Source: Ww85 sp963745765 (GTDB taxonomy: Bacteria > Desulfobacterota > Desulfobulbia > Desulfobulbales > Desulfocapsaceae). From it: DNA of 64,000 nucleotides. This document shows positions 51,716 through 60,685 of the stretch, in pieces (position 1 is the first letter of the stretch; every line of letters begins with the position of its first letter). The position numbers and the translations under genes are program-made. Under the pieces are notes generated by a model. That model ran no database searches. It saw nothing but the letters and a program-made list of their open reading frames with translations, and was not told the origin of the DNA. The stretch is from NCBI GenBank assembly GCA_963745765.1, contig CAVUYQ010000002.1:54037-118036 (forward strand). The letters run 5' to 3'.

Positions 51716-52532
51716 ATGAAGAAAATTATCGTGAGCCTTGCGCTCGGTTTGTTCCTGTTGCCCCTCTGCCTCAAAGCAGCAGACACGAAAGATGAGGCTG
51801 TATTCAAGACTTTTGAGGAAAAACTCAGTTACTCTATCGGCCTGGATCTTGGCGGATACCTCAAAACAATGGGGGACAAGATCAAGCTTGATGTCCTGAA
51901 ACAGGGACTTGACGACGGTATTACCGGTGCAGAACCAAAGATGAGCAAGGAGGACATTACCGCTGTTCAGGAAGAATTTGCCCGGATCATGAAAGAAACA
52001 CAGGAACTTCAGTTGGCCGAGATGATGGAAAAAAACGCTGCCGCCGGGCGGGCTTTTCTTGATGAGAACAAGAAGAAGGATGGGGTGAAGGTTACCGCCA
52101 GCGGCATACAGTACCAGGAACTGAAAAAGGGTAGCGGACCGAAACCGACAGCGGAAGATACCGTAAAGGTCGACTATGTCGGCAGCCTGATCGATGGTAC
52201 CGAATTTGACAGTTCCATCAAGCGTGGAGAGCCGGCAGTATTTCCGGTAGGCCAGGTGATCCCCGGTTGGAGCGAAGCGGTACAGTTGATGGAGGTTGGC
52301 TCAAAATATCGGGTGGTAATTCCGTCTGATCTGGCTTATGGGGAAGCTGGAGTGCCGCCGGTTATCCAGCCGAACTCGGTCCTGGTCTTTGAAATAGACC
52401 TGCTTGGTATCGAGCCTAAACCAGCGGCCCCGGAGGAGGCTGCGACCCCGGAGAAAGCTGCGACCCCGGAAAAAGCTGCGACCCCGGAAAAAGCTGCAGA
52501 CTCCAGAGAAAGCTGAGAAACCGGCCCAGTAA
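51716..52532 (+). CDS. FKBP-type peptidyl-prolyl isomerase, exported (C-terminal frameshift near 52499)
   Basis: A signal peptide (MKKIIVSLALGLFLLPLCL, cut near KAAD) is followed by an FKBP_N dimerisation domain (residues ~30-120) and an FKBP domain (VKVDYVGSLIDGTEFDSS, VFPVGQVIPGWSEAVQLM, YGEAGVPPVIQPNSVLVFEI). This is the Mip/FkpA layout of a periplasmic folding helper. The tail consists of EKAATP repeats encoded by 18-bp units. The literal frame ends at 52516 as AADSRES; dropping G52499 keeps the repeat in phase (AATPEKAEKPAQ) to TAA at 52530-52532. AGGAGA precedes the ATG. Confidence 0.93.
52433..52523 (+). repeat. 18-bp tandem repeat in the FKBP gene tail
   Basis: Five units based on GAAAAAGCTGCGACCCCG, each coding EKAATP. 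The first unit and the last two are diverged. The fourth unit carries the apparent extra base, so slippage or a sequencing error in the repeat are both possible. Confidence 0.85.
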
Positions 52533-52551
52533 AACCGGCTCTATAGAAAAG

Positions 52552-52589
52552 AAAAGGGGGAATGCGCTTCGGCGCCGTCCCCCTTTTTT
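52552..52589 (+). terminator. bidirectional rho-independent terminator between FKBP and DUF362 genes
   Basis: An outer stem AAAAGGGGG/CCCCCTTTT and an inner GCGC-TTCG-GCGC tetraloop, with six T on the plus side and an A-rich flank that reads as T on the minus strand. It suits the convergent genes on both sides. Confidence 0.88.
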
Positions 52590-53431
52590 ATTTCGTTGGC
52601 ACCATGACAGGTTCCCTGATATCAAGAGGCTCGGCAATACCGAGTACCTGGTGAGCCATCCTGATATGACCGATATCCTGCCATGATTTATGCAGCAGCG
52701 ATGTGCCGTAGGAATCGATAGCGACTGGATCGTAGGAGAGGGCAATCCTGTTTACCGGCGGCGTGCAGGTCGGTCCCCAGAGGTGAGCCCGGGCCATGCC
52801 GATTGTAGCATCAAGGACGGTAAAATCGGGTGTTCTATAACGGTTCAGATCAAAGATCGCTTCCTGGATTTCCCGGTGAAAAGATGATTTTCCCCAGCCG
52901 CCTCCGCCGCAGAAATGGGCCGGAGGGGCGCAGCCCATCATGTTTTTCATGGTAATCGTCACCCTCGCCAGCGAGTGCGCTTTCAGTACCGGAACTGAGA
53001 TTAAAAAGCTTTCAAAAAGCAGTTCGGGAAGATACATCCGCGGCCATCGTTTGCAGGATACATCACTGAGTTCGCGGGATGGCTCTGTATTGAGATCTCG
53101 CAATTCGACACGCTCCCTCTTACCCAGAGGCAGGTAGGCCAGACGCTCAAAGCAGTGGAAGGTATCATATTCACGTGAGCCGGTACCATCGGCAACGATG
53201 ATTCTGATCTTGGTCGTACGTTCGAGAAGGTAGTCGATCAAGGCCTCAACAATGGTGACCGGCGTGGTAATAGGGGGATCGATTGCCTCGACCAGATTCG
53301 GTTTGATCACCACTGTGCTTGTGGGCTGACAGCGCGTCGATGAGGCCGGCCGCATCAAGCAGGGGTGCAAGCGACTGGTAAAGTGGCCGGGCCGGTGCGC
53401 ACCAGATGACGCCTTCGTTTTTCTTCTTCAT
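52588..53431 (-). CDS. DUF362-domain protein (apparent frameshift near 53325)
   Basis: The family motifs TVVIKPNLVEAI, FLISVPVLKAHSLARVTI and MKNMMGCAP identify a DUF362 protein, a family of unknown function often found with redox enzymes. The N-terminus MKKKNEGVIWCAPARPLYQ begins at 53431 in a different frame. Skipping one base in the GCCC region (plus-strand 53322-53327) joins LIDALSP to TSTVVIKPN, giving about 280 residues. No ferredoxin cysteine pairs are visible, unlike longer DUF362 proteins. It lies 6 bp after the LptF/G-family gene and is probably co-transcribed with it. Confidence 0.8.
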
Positions 53432-53437
53432 GAAACC

Positions 53438-54526
53438 TCACCGATCCAGCCTGTTCAGCAGGTATATGCCCAGAACGGCGAAAACAATATGGACGCTGAA
53501 GGCAGCGGGCAGGGGCGGCACGTAGCCGGTCTTGGCAAAAGACTGCAATGCTCCCCATACTCCCCAGGCGCCAAAGGCCATGAAGCAGCTGATAGGGATG
53601 GCAATAGAGAGGTCTCGTCCCCAGCGCTGGTAAGTGATGATCAGGATCGGCAGACCAAGGAGAAGCAGTGGAATGCCGAGAACAAGATAGGAAACTCGTG
53701 CGTAGAATTCCGCCCGGGCCTTGACGGTATCGCTCTCGGTGTTCTTGTTGCCGATATCAGTATAAAGAGAGGTAAGAGACATCTCGGCGGACTCATATTC
53801 AGGGATCAGAAAATTATCGGGAGATTCAGGAAACTGCATTTTCCAGATCTTGAACGGTTTGGCCACAAATGAATTCGGTTCGTCATGTTCGATAATCTGT
53901 CCCTGCTTTAATATCCAGGACGATTCCTCGGGAATCCAGTCAGCAAAAGCGGCCACGGTCATGGACTTGACGTTGTAATTATCATCCCAGGTCGAGTAGG
54001 AGAAATCCTTGAACATAATGACATCCTTGTTGGGCCACTGGAACGAATAAAATCCTTCGCTGCCCTGGTAATAATAACGGCCGTTGCGGAAGATGCCGAG
54101 CGGTACCTTGCCGCGTATCTGTTTGAACCAGATATCGTTGGTCGTTGATATGGTGGTGGGAAGAATCACCTGGGCAAAGACGATAAAAACCGTGGTCAGC
54201 AGAAGGCCTCCCAGCATGATAGGTTTTACTATCCGGATCAAGGGGATTCCGGAAGCCTTCAAGGCTGTCAGCTCATTGTTGTGATTGAGTATACCAAGGG
54301 TGATTACACCCGAGAGCAGAATCAGAATCGGGCTGAGCTGGTCGACGACAAAGGGAATATTGAGCAGAAAATATTTGATGACGAGAGACATTGGTTTCCC
54401 GGCATCGGTGAATTCGTCGAATTTCTCGAAGAAATCGATTAACAGGTAGAGTGCAGCAAAACCGACGGTAAGCGTCAGAAAATAGCGGTTAAACTGGGCC
54501 AGGATGTATCGGGTCAGGAGGGTCAT
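53438..54526 (-). CDS. LptF/LptG-family LPS export permease
   Basis: A 362-residue YjgP/YjgQ-family protein with three N-terminal membrane segments (from MTLLTRYILAQFNRYFLTLT), a large periplasmic beta-jellyroll region (residues ~125-265) and three C-terminal membrane segments. In the LptB2FG transporter these permeases extract LPS from the inner membrane. LptG is the more likely of the two given the sequence feel, but LptF and LptG cannot be told apart with certainty here, and no partner gene is in view. It sits between crcB and DUF362 in a minus-strand run. Confidence 0.85.
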   Translation of the reverse strand: MTLLTRYILAQFNRYFLTLTVGFAALYLLIDFFEKFDEFTDAGKPMSLVIKYFLLNIPFVVDQLSPILILLSGVITLGILNHNNELTALKASGIPLIRIVKPIMLGGLLLTTVFIVFAQVILPTTISTTNDIWFKQIRGKVPLGIFRNGRYYYQGSEGFYSFQWPNKDVIMFKDFSYSTWDDNYNVKSMTVAAFADWIPEESSWILKQGQIIEHDEPNSFVAKPFKIWKMQFPESPDNFLIPEYESAEMSLTSLYTDIGNKNTESDTVKARAEFYARVSYLVLGIPLLLLGLPILIITYQRWGRDLSIAIPISCFMAFGAWGVWGALQSFAKTGYVPPLPAAFSVHIVFAVLGIYLLNRLDR

Positions 54527-54532
54527 GATCGA

Positions 54533-54925
54533 TCAGAAAAGCTTTATATTGCGAAGAAGGTGGTGCGAAATATAAAAACCCAGGGCTACGAGCAGAAGAC
54601 CGAAGAGATTACTGAGGATCAGGTAGATCATGGCATGCAGGTATTCCCCGGCCTTAAATAACTGGATGTTCTCCCTGGCGAAGGTTGAAAACGTGGTAAA
54701 GCCGCCCACCAGGCCGGTAAAAAGAAAGAGCCTGAACTCGTTGCTGATCGAGATTTTCTCAAAATATCCCCAGAGCAGACCGATGAGCAAACAGCCGAGC
54801 AGATTGGCGGTAAAGGTCTCAAAGGGAAAATTCGACCGGGAGTAACGCTCGACAGCCAGTGATGTCAGATGTCGTCCCACTGATCCTATGGCACCGCCAA
54901 GAGCGACTGCGATAATTTTTGTCAT
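54533..54925 (-). CDS. crcB: fluoride ion channel CrcB/Fluc
   Basis: A 130-residue four-helix membrane protein from the ATG at 54925 (MTKIIAVALGGAIGSVGRHL), with the Fluc pore motif GGFTTFSTFARE. It exports fluoride as a dual-topology dimer. An in-frame TTG at 54961 would add 12 residues but is poorly placed. I looked for a fluoride riboswitch upstream and saw none. It is the first gene of the crcB, LptF/G, DUF362 run. Confidence 0.93.
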   Translation of the reverse strand: MTKIIAVALGGAIGSVGRHLTSLAVERYSRSNFPFETFTANLLGCLLIGLLWGYFEKISISNEFRLFLFTGLVGGFTTFSTFARENIQLFKAGEYLHAMIYLILSNLFGLLLVALGFYISHHLLRNIKLF

Positions 54926-55459
54926 ATCAATTGTCTGTAGAGAAGTTCTGTCGCAGATCAACCTGCTGTCTGATCGTCGTAATTATATCGAACCTCTACC
55001 TACCATTAGTGGCGCGTTCCGTCAAGAACGAGGGCTGTTCCGGCAATGGCCTGTTTGGTGCATATGGCCGGTGATTGAACTGTTTTACTGTCCGGATTCC
55101 TAACAAGTTGATACGTCTATTAAATATAATAATTACAGAAAGATATACTGTTTTGTCTTGCCTGAAATTGTAGTCTGTATTATTATGAGAGCAATTTTGT
55201 GGGGCTGTCCTGCGCCTCGGTGTTACTACACGGCGCTGGGCAGCTTTTCTGTCTTACGGCGTAACAGGCAGAACGTAAGACACAACTCAGCTGGAGGTTG
55301 CTGACAGGTCATATTGAAGAGAGACCCGGAGAGGGGAGGTTGCGCCGGGGAGGGATCTCTGTCGATACTCTCAATCCAGGATTTGGGTGTCGGAACAGAT
55401 GATGAGGGGGATGGTTATCAGGCATCATCGGTCGGTATATCGTGTCAGGGTTACCATTA
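54926..55459. other. divergent intergenic region with strong RNA-type hairpins
   Basis: About 530 bp between crcB (minus) and the DHH gene (plus). On the plus strand it contains a long imperfect hairpin at 55204-55244 (GCTGTCC, GCGCC and GTGT stems) followed by TTTTCTGTCTT. A 9-bp hairpin lies at 55250-55282, and a bulged AGAGA-CCC/GGG-A-TCTCT stem at 55320-55360. The first looks like a terminator although no plus-strand gene precedes it. No known RNA family is recognised and no coding frame is convincing. Confidence 0.55.
55204..55248 (+). terminator. orphan terminator-like hairpin
   Basis: The stem pairs GCTGTCC with GGGCAGC (one G-U), then GCGCC with GGCGC and GTGT with ACAC around loop TACT, followed by TTTT. 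It could end a small RNA starting after about 54990, or attenuate the DHH gene. Confidence 0.5.
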
Positions 55460-56482
55460 ATGGTAAGAAAACGTAAAACAAACGGATTTCATCTTTGTGA
55501 ACAATCCTACAGGAAATCGGCAAAAATCAGACTGGAAGAATTCTGGGCCGTATTCGACAAGGATGATACCGTTCTGATTATAATCAATGCCGATCCCGAT
55601 TCATTGGCATGTGCCATGGCCATCAAGCGGCTGTTGCGCTATCGCGTCAAGAATATTACGGTAGCCCATCCGAACGAGATCAGCCGGCTGAACAATGTCG
55701 AGATGGTTGAGCGCTTGCGGATTCCGCTGGAACGACTCTATTCCGTCAAGACCGGAGATTACACCAAGAAGGTTATGGTTGATTCCCAGCCCAGCCACCT
55801 GCCTGCCTTTGAAAAGATAAAATATGATGTAATCATCGATCATCATCCCATTGCCAGGGAATTTGATGCCACCTATATTGATATCAGGCCGGACTATGGT
55901 GCCGCCTCGTCGATGCTGGTGGAGTATCTGCGTGCGGCAAACCTCAAACCTTCGGCCGCGCTGGCAACGGCCCTGTTCTACGGCATTAAGGTAGACACCA
56001 GCGATTTTGAGAAAGAAGCCCGACTTGCTGACGGCATCTCTTTTCGCTACCTCTTCGATATCGCCAACCGGAACCTGGTCAGGAAATTTGAACTGACCGA
56101 CCTGCGTCGTTCCGAGCTGAAATATTTCAGTATTGCCCTGAACGAGTTGCTCTACACGAAAGGTAAATTCTACTCCCACATCGGCAAGGTCAGAAGTCCC
56201 GATGTTCTCGTGATTATCGCCGATTTTCTTAATCACGTGGCTGATATAGACTGGGTTATGGTATCAGGTATACATAATGATAAACTGGTGGTTATTTTTC
56301 GTTGCGACGGTTATCGAAAAAGTGCCGGAAAACTTGCCACCAGTGTTTTTGGGCAGATAGGATCGGCAGGCGGGCACAAAGGGGCTGCCCGGGCGGAGAT
56401 TCCGTTGAAGACACTAGCCCTTGCCGAGCATCAGGTCAACACGCAGACATTGAAACGCCTTATCATGCACCATCTGAAATAA
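55460..56482 (+). CDS. DHH/DHHA1-family phosphoesterase (NrnA-like)
   Basis: A 340-residue protein from ATG 55460 (AGGG nine bases ahead; a GTG at 55442 is also in frame). DHH motifs: NADPDSLACAMAI near residue 46, MVDSQPSHLP, and DHHP; the C-terminal DHHA1 domain carries GSAGGHKGAARAEI. Relatives include NrnA/oligoribonuclease-type enzymes that degrade short RNA, pAp or cyclic-dinucleotide products, and they need manganese. The exact substrate is not set by sequence. A long structured leader region precedes it. Confidence 0.85.
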   Translation: MVRKRKTNGFHLCEQSYRKSAKIRLEEFWAVFDKDDTVLIIINADPDSLACAMAIKRLLRYRVKNITVAHPNEISRLNNVEMVERLRIPLERLYSVKTGDYTKKVMVDSQPSHLPAFEKIKYDVIIDHHPIAREFDATYIDIRPDYGAASSMLVEYLRAANLKPSAALATALFYGIKVDTSDFEKEARLADGISFRYLFDIANRNLVRKFELTDLRRSELKYFSIALNELLYTKGKFYSHIGKVRSPDVLVIIADFLNHVADIDWVMVSGIHNDKLVVIFRCDGYRKSAGKLATSVFGQIGSAGGHKGAARAEIPLKTLALAEHQVNTQTLKRLIMHHLK

Positions 56483-56559
56483 TGCGGTTTTTCCATGCTG
56501 CAAGTGGTTCAGCCTGACTTCCGAAACCAGTACAAAATTGAAAGGAGCGGGAAAACACC

Positions 56560-57813
56560 ATGTTACGACCCACTACCCTTGCTATGATTCTGGCAGGAGG
56601 CCGGGCTGATGAGCTGAACGTGCTCACCTATTACCGTCCCAAGGCTGCCGTGCCTTTTGGCGGGTTTGCCAGAGTTATTGATTTCGCCCTGTCCAACCTG
56701 ATGAATTCCGGTATCGAGCGGACGGCCATTCTCAGCCAGTATCGCAGTTATTCCCTGATCAACCACATCGGCACGGGAACCGCCTGGGACATGATCGGCA
56801 GATATCGGGGTGTCTCCATCCTGCCGCCTTTTATAGACTCGGAACAGAATGACTGGTATCGAGGCTCAGCCGATGCCGTCTACCGTAATCTTGATTTTGT
56901 CAAATACCACAAACCCGAGGAGATTCTTATTCTTTCGGGTGACCATATCTACCAGATGGATTATCGTGAAGTTATTGCCTACCATCGTGAAAAACAGGCT
57001 GACCTCACCGTCGTCTGCAAACGGATGGAGCGGAAACGGGCCTCACGCTTCGGTATGGCGGCCATCGACGATGAAGACGGGGAGCGCGGAGGCAGGCTGG
57101 TTCACTACGAGGAAAAAACGGAGAATCCAGAAGGTGAATGGTCGTCGCTGACGGTGCTCTGTTTTAAACCTGAAATACTCTATCAGGCACTTGAGGAAAA
57201 CCAGGCGGATTCCTCCTATGAGTTCGGGCGGGATATCATCCCGAAACTGATGCGCCAAGGCCGGAAAATTTATGGATACAAGTTTAACGGCTACTGGGGT
57301 TATACTCGCACCGTGCAGGAATACTGGAACGCCAACATGGAGCTGCTTGGCGATAGTCCGTTGATTGATTTGGAAGGCTGGGGAGTACGAACCAATCTTG
57401 AACATCGCGGTGTCAGGGATTTCCAGCCGGCCCTGATCGGTCCTGATGCCCGGGTTTCAAACGCACAGATCTATAACGGCTGTATTGTCGAGGGTACGGT
57501 CAGGAATTCAATTCTCTTTCCTGGTGTCCAGGTGGGACCGGGATCGGTGGTAGAAGATTCGGTGATTTTTTTCAGCAACGTGATCGGGAAAAACTGTATG
57601 CTGAAAAAGCTCATTTCCGATGTCAACACTGTCTATGGCGATAATGTTGAACTTGGACAGGATTGCCGGGGGGGTGACAACGAAATTACCGTTGTCGGCT
57701 GGAACAACAAGGTGCCGCCGGGGTCAAGCATCGGCTGCGGCGTGACGATCTCGCCGTTTCTCGATCAGAAGAAATGGCCTGGGGTCGTTGAAGCGGGGAG
57801 GGTACTGCGATGA
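56560..57813 (+). CDS. glgC: ADP-glucose pyrophosphorylase paralogue with altered catalytic motif
   Basis: A 417-residue nucleotidyltransferase plus left-handed beta-helix protein. It has YRPKAAVPFGGFARVIDF, LSGDHIYQMDYREV and WGYTRTVQEYWNANM. The nucleotide loop reads LAGGRADELNVLT, where the usual GGxGxRL arginine is replaced by glutamate; the lysine of RPKAAV is retained. Loss of that arginine is how the regulatory subunit of plant AGPase differs from the catalytic one, so this copy may be regulatory or differently tuned. It overlaps the next gene by ATGA, suggesting a 1:1 partner. Confidence 0.85.
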   Translation: MLRPTTLAMILAGGRADELNVLTYYRPKAAVPFGGFARVIDFALSNLMNSGIERTAILSQYRSYSLINHIGTGTAWDMIGRYRGVSILPPFIDSEQNDWYRGSADAVYRNLDFVKYHKPEEILILSGDHIYQMDYREVIAYHREKQADLTVVCKRMERKRASRFGMAAIDDEDGERGGRLVHYEEKTENPEGEWSSLTVLCFKPEILYQALEENQADSSYEFGRDIIPKLMRQGRKIYGYKFNGYWGYTRTVQEYWNANMELLGDSPLIDLEGWGVRTNLEHRGVRDFQPALIGPDARVSNAQIYNGCIVEGTVRNSILFPGVQVGPGSVVEDSVIFFSNVIGKNCMLKKLISDVNTVYGDNVELGQDCRGGDNEITVVGWNNKVPPGSSIGCGVTISPFLDQKKWPGVVEAGRVLR

Positions 57814-59075
57814 GAAGGGTTGACGATGCTCTTGTCCTGCTGCTTGCCGGCGGCGTCGGCAGTCGCCTGAACCTGCTCGTTGAAACCCGGGCAAAGCCAG
57901 CCGTGACTTTCGGCGGCTTGTACCGGATCATCGATTTCAGCCTGAGCAATGTCATGAACTCCGGCCTGACCAGAGTCGGGGTGTTGACACAGTATAAACC
58001 ACTCTCCCTGATGAACCATATCGGTACCGGTGAAGCCTGGGATTTCTCGGGCCGCAGCCGTGGTGTAAAGATCCTGCCGCCGCGAACCGGCCACAAGGAT
58101 TCCGACTGGTATAAGGGGACGGCGGACGCCATCAGGAGGAATATCGATTTTATCGAGAGCAATCCGACCCAGGAGGTGTTAATTCTCTCGGGCGATCATA
58201 TCTACCAGATGGATTTAGCGGCGATGCTGGCCTACCATCGTGTCAAGAAGGCTGATGTAACGGTCGGCATGATGGTCGTGCCGATGAGCGAGATCCACCA
58301 GTTCGGTACCGGAATAACCAACGAAGACAACCGTATCGTCGACTGGGAGGAAAAGCCGCAAAAACCCCGGACAAACCTTGCCTCGATGGGAATTTACGTC
58401 TTTGATCGTAACTATCTGCTCAGGGCCCTGGGCCGCAACAGGGAGGAAGTTGACTTTGGCATGCATATCCTGCCCTGGGCCATCGAATACGACAATGTCT
58501 TTGCCTATCCGTTCTATGGCTACTGGCGCGATGTCGGCACCATCCAGGCATACTGGGAAGCCAATATGGATCTGCTGAAGCGGGAAGGGGATATCTCCCC
58601 GCAGAAATGGCAGATCCGCACCAATGTCGAGGCGGAGGAGCGTCAGGCAGACCGGCCTGCTGCCCGTTACTTCCACACCGCCAAGGTGCAGAACTCACTG
58701 ATCTCGGCCGGCTGTATCATCAAGGGCACGGTGATCAATTCGGTACTTTCACCCGGTGTCGTGGTCGAGGAGGGCGCCGTTGTCAAGGATTCCATTATTT
58801 TCAGGGATTGCGTTATCGAACGGGATGCAAAGGTGGACCTGGTTATTACTGACAAACGGGTAAGGATCGGCAAAGGTGCCACAGTCGGACTCGGAGACAA
58901 TCACGATATCACCAACAGGCTCTACCCGAAACATCTCTATACCGGGATAACTCTGGTTGGTGCATTCGCCCATGTTCCTCAGGGAATGAAGGTTGGGCGC
59001 AATTGTATCGTCAAATGCAAGGCAACACCGGAGATGTTCTCCGGCTCGATTCTCCAGGACGGAGAGTCCTTGTAG
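57810..59075 (+). CDS. glgC: glucose-1-phosphate adenylyltransferase
   Basis: A 421-residue GlgC with the intact nucleotide loop LLAGGVGSRLNLLVETRAKP, GGLYRIIDFSLSNVMNSG, LSGDHIYQMD and YWRDVGTIQAYWEANMDLL, then beta-helix repeats to the C-terminus. It makes ADP-glucose for glycogen. It is translationally coupled to the upstream paralogue. No glycogen synthase gene lies in the window. No clear terminator follows before the tRNA-Arg promoter. Confidence 0.94.
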   Translation: MRRVDDALVLLLAGGVGSRLNLLVETRAKPAVTFGGLYRIIDFSLSNVMNSGLTRVGVLTQYKPLSLMNHIGTGEAWDFSGRSRGVKILPPRTGHKDSDWYKGTADAIRRNIDFIESNPTQEVLILSGDHIYQMDLAAMLAYHRVKKADVTVGMMVVPMSEIHQFGTGITNEDNRIVDWEEKPQKPRTNLASMGIYVFDRNYLLRALGRNREEVDFGMHILPWAIEYDNVFAYPFYGYWRDVGTIQAYWEANMDLLKREGDISPQKWQIRTNVEAEERQADRPAARYFHTAKVQNSLISAGCIIKGTVINSVLSPGVVVEEGAVVKDSIIFRDCVIERDAKVDLVITDKRVRIGKGATVGLGDNHDITNRLYPKHLYTGITLVGAFAHVPQGMKVGRNCIVKCKATPEMFSGSILQDGESL

Positions 59076-59125
59076 GAACCTGGCCGCCGTTCACGAACCC
59101 AAAGACCAGTGGCGACACAGGATCG

Positions 59126-59154
59126 TTGACACAGGCCCCTTCCAGTGATATAAG
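59126..59154 (+). promoter_or_regulatory. promoter of the disrupted host tRNA-Arg gene
   Basis: TTGACA (59126-59131), a 17-bp spacer, and TATAAG (59149-59154). It is close to the sigma-70 consensus and points toward the split tRNA 63 bp downstream. After integration the transcript would run into the recombinase gene. Confidence 0.75.
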
Positions 59155-59216
59155 GGTGTCTCTGATTGGTAAAGGCAGCGCAGACCTGCAGCCAAACCCT
59201 ATCAGTCTACCACACA

Positions 59217-59254
59217 GCCCTCGTAGCTCAGGGGATAGAGCACAGGATTCCTAA
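59217..59254 (+). pseudogene. 5' half of a tRNA-Arg (CCT) gene, cut at the anticodon loop (left attachment site)
   Basis: The order is acceptor 5' strand GCCCTCG, D arm GCTC-AGGGGATA-GAGC, anticodon stem CAGGA and loop TTCCTAA with anticodon CCT. The next bases, TCTGAGAAC, cannot complete the stem beyond three pairs, and no variable loop, T arm or acceptor 3' strand follows. The host gene was therefore split in the anticodon loop. The missing 3' half (expected acceptor CGAGGGC) is not found in the rest of the window. Confidence 0.85.
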
Positions 59255-59297
59255 TCTGAGAACGCACTTTTAAGTAACTGATATTAAAAGAAATATA

Positions 59298-59392
59298 TGA
59301 CACAAAAAGAAGTCTTTTTTGTGTCTCAAAAATATTGTAATATCAAGCATATAGCAATGGCGTTTTTTGGGTATGTGTCCCAAAGTGTCCCA
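59298..59392. repeat. repeated GTGTCYCA motif between tRNA stub and recombinase (possible arm-type sites)
   Basis: Direct copies lie at 59320-59328 (TGTGTCTCA), 59374-59382 (TGTGTCCCA) and 59384-59392 (AGTGTCCCA). An inverted copy TGACACA lies at 59298. The inverted pair also makes a 10-bp hairpin (59299-59308 with 59316-59325). Position next to the recombinase gene suits arm-type integrase binding sites or an operator. Confidence 0.5.
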
Positions 59393-59414
59393 TTTCCGGA
59401 ATTGGGGAGGTTCG

Positions 59415-60663
59415 ATGGAATTTCCATTTACAGATTTGAACGGGATTACCTACTATTGTCGGCACGAGACAAAAACGCCGACAATCTATGCGAGATTTCA
59501 CCTTAATGGTAAGCGGTACAAGTTCACTACCAAAACAACCGATATCAAGCTGGCGTCTTTAGTCGGAAACAAAAAATACGATGAAATAGCAAGTGGCCGG
59601 ATACTGAGAAAGATTACTTTTCGAGATGCTCTTGACTCTTTTCTTGAGACCAAAAAGAGTCAAGGTAAGTCGCCGCTTACTATCGAAGACTACAAGAGGC
59701 AGGGGAAATATTGTCTGGAATTTTTCAACGATGGAAAGATGCCTATTACAGAAATTGGTTCCGACTTGATCATCAAGTTACGAGAATGGAGAAGAAGTTA
59801 CTATCTCTATCATCCACGGAAAAACAAAACAGAAAGCATATGCAAGGAATGGTAAGCTGATAAAAAGTGGACGAAGGTACAACAAGGAAATTGGTAATCG
59901 TGCCCTGAATAAGACAACCGGTCTTGCGGCAATGGTTCTCAGACATGCATGGAAAAACTTAAAATCTGGTATCGCTGAATCAGACTTACCCATTGATAAT
60001 CCACTTCAAGAGAAATCTCGAACAGCCTTTATTAATGAAGAGGAACTTTGTAAGCTAACCGAATACTTCCTTGATCGACATAATGCGTATTATGCCTACT
60101 TGGTAGCGTTTGTATTTTACACTGGTGCCAGATATCCGTCAGAAGTCAACCGGCTTGAATGGCGGGACATTAACCTCCAAGAAGGTTTAATGATATTCCG
60201 GAACAGAAAAACCAAGCAAACCGAATCTCTGGACACAGCGGTCCCAATATTGCCTGTAGTGGAAAATATACTGGACAGATTGCATGAAGATGTCGGAGGG
60301 AATCCTAAAAAGTCAGATAAAGTATTTCTGGATGAGAACGGGAAACAGGTAGGAAATATCAGAGTGGCTTTCAAGTCCGCAATAAGAGAATGCGATCTTG
60401 ATCCTGAATTGACAATGTACTCCCTCAGGCATTCAGCAATCACTAACTGGATTGTGAATTATGATATGCCAGCCAAAATGATTTCTGAAATTGTGGGTCA
60501 TGTTGATACGGTGATGGTTGATAGAATCTATTCACACTTGAAAAAGAACGAGAATGCGAAGGCCTTTGTACGTCGTGTTCGTAAGATTGATAGTCTTAAT
60601 CCAAACAAAAAAATCGCAATACCTTCGGCGACGTCTCTTTATCGTCTTGCAGGAATAGAATAA
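59415..60663 (+). CDS. tyrosine recombinase/integrase (apparent frameshift near 59822)
   Basis: ATG 59415 follows GGGGAGG. The N-terminal part stops at 59855 in the literal frame; the rest continues in the +1 frame. Skipping one A in the AAAAA run after CCACGG joins the two parts (PRK to TKQKAYARNGKLIK), giving about 415 residues. There is an N-terminal SAM-like core-binding region (residues ~75-140). Catalytic residues: R in YTGARYPSEVNRL, YSLRHSA (tyrosine in place of the first histidine, as in many relatives), GHVDTVMVDRIYSHL with the second histidine and the nucleophile tyrosine. It likely integrates the element into the tRNA anticodon loop. Confidence 0.9.
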
Positions 60664-60685
60664 CGGCGCTTGATAAAGAAGAAGG

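Noticed and set aside
54926..55100. Fluoride riboswitch upstream of crcB
   Set aside because: The minus strand ahead of crcB lacks the conserved GGNGAUGG...CUGAUGRCUCCU pattern of the crcB motif.
55190..55400. 6S, SRP or RNase P RNA in the region before the DHH gene
   Set aside because: The hairpins are strong but none of the conserved cores of these RNAs could be found.
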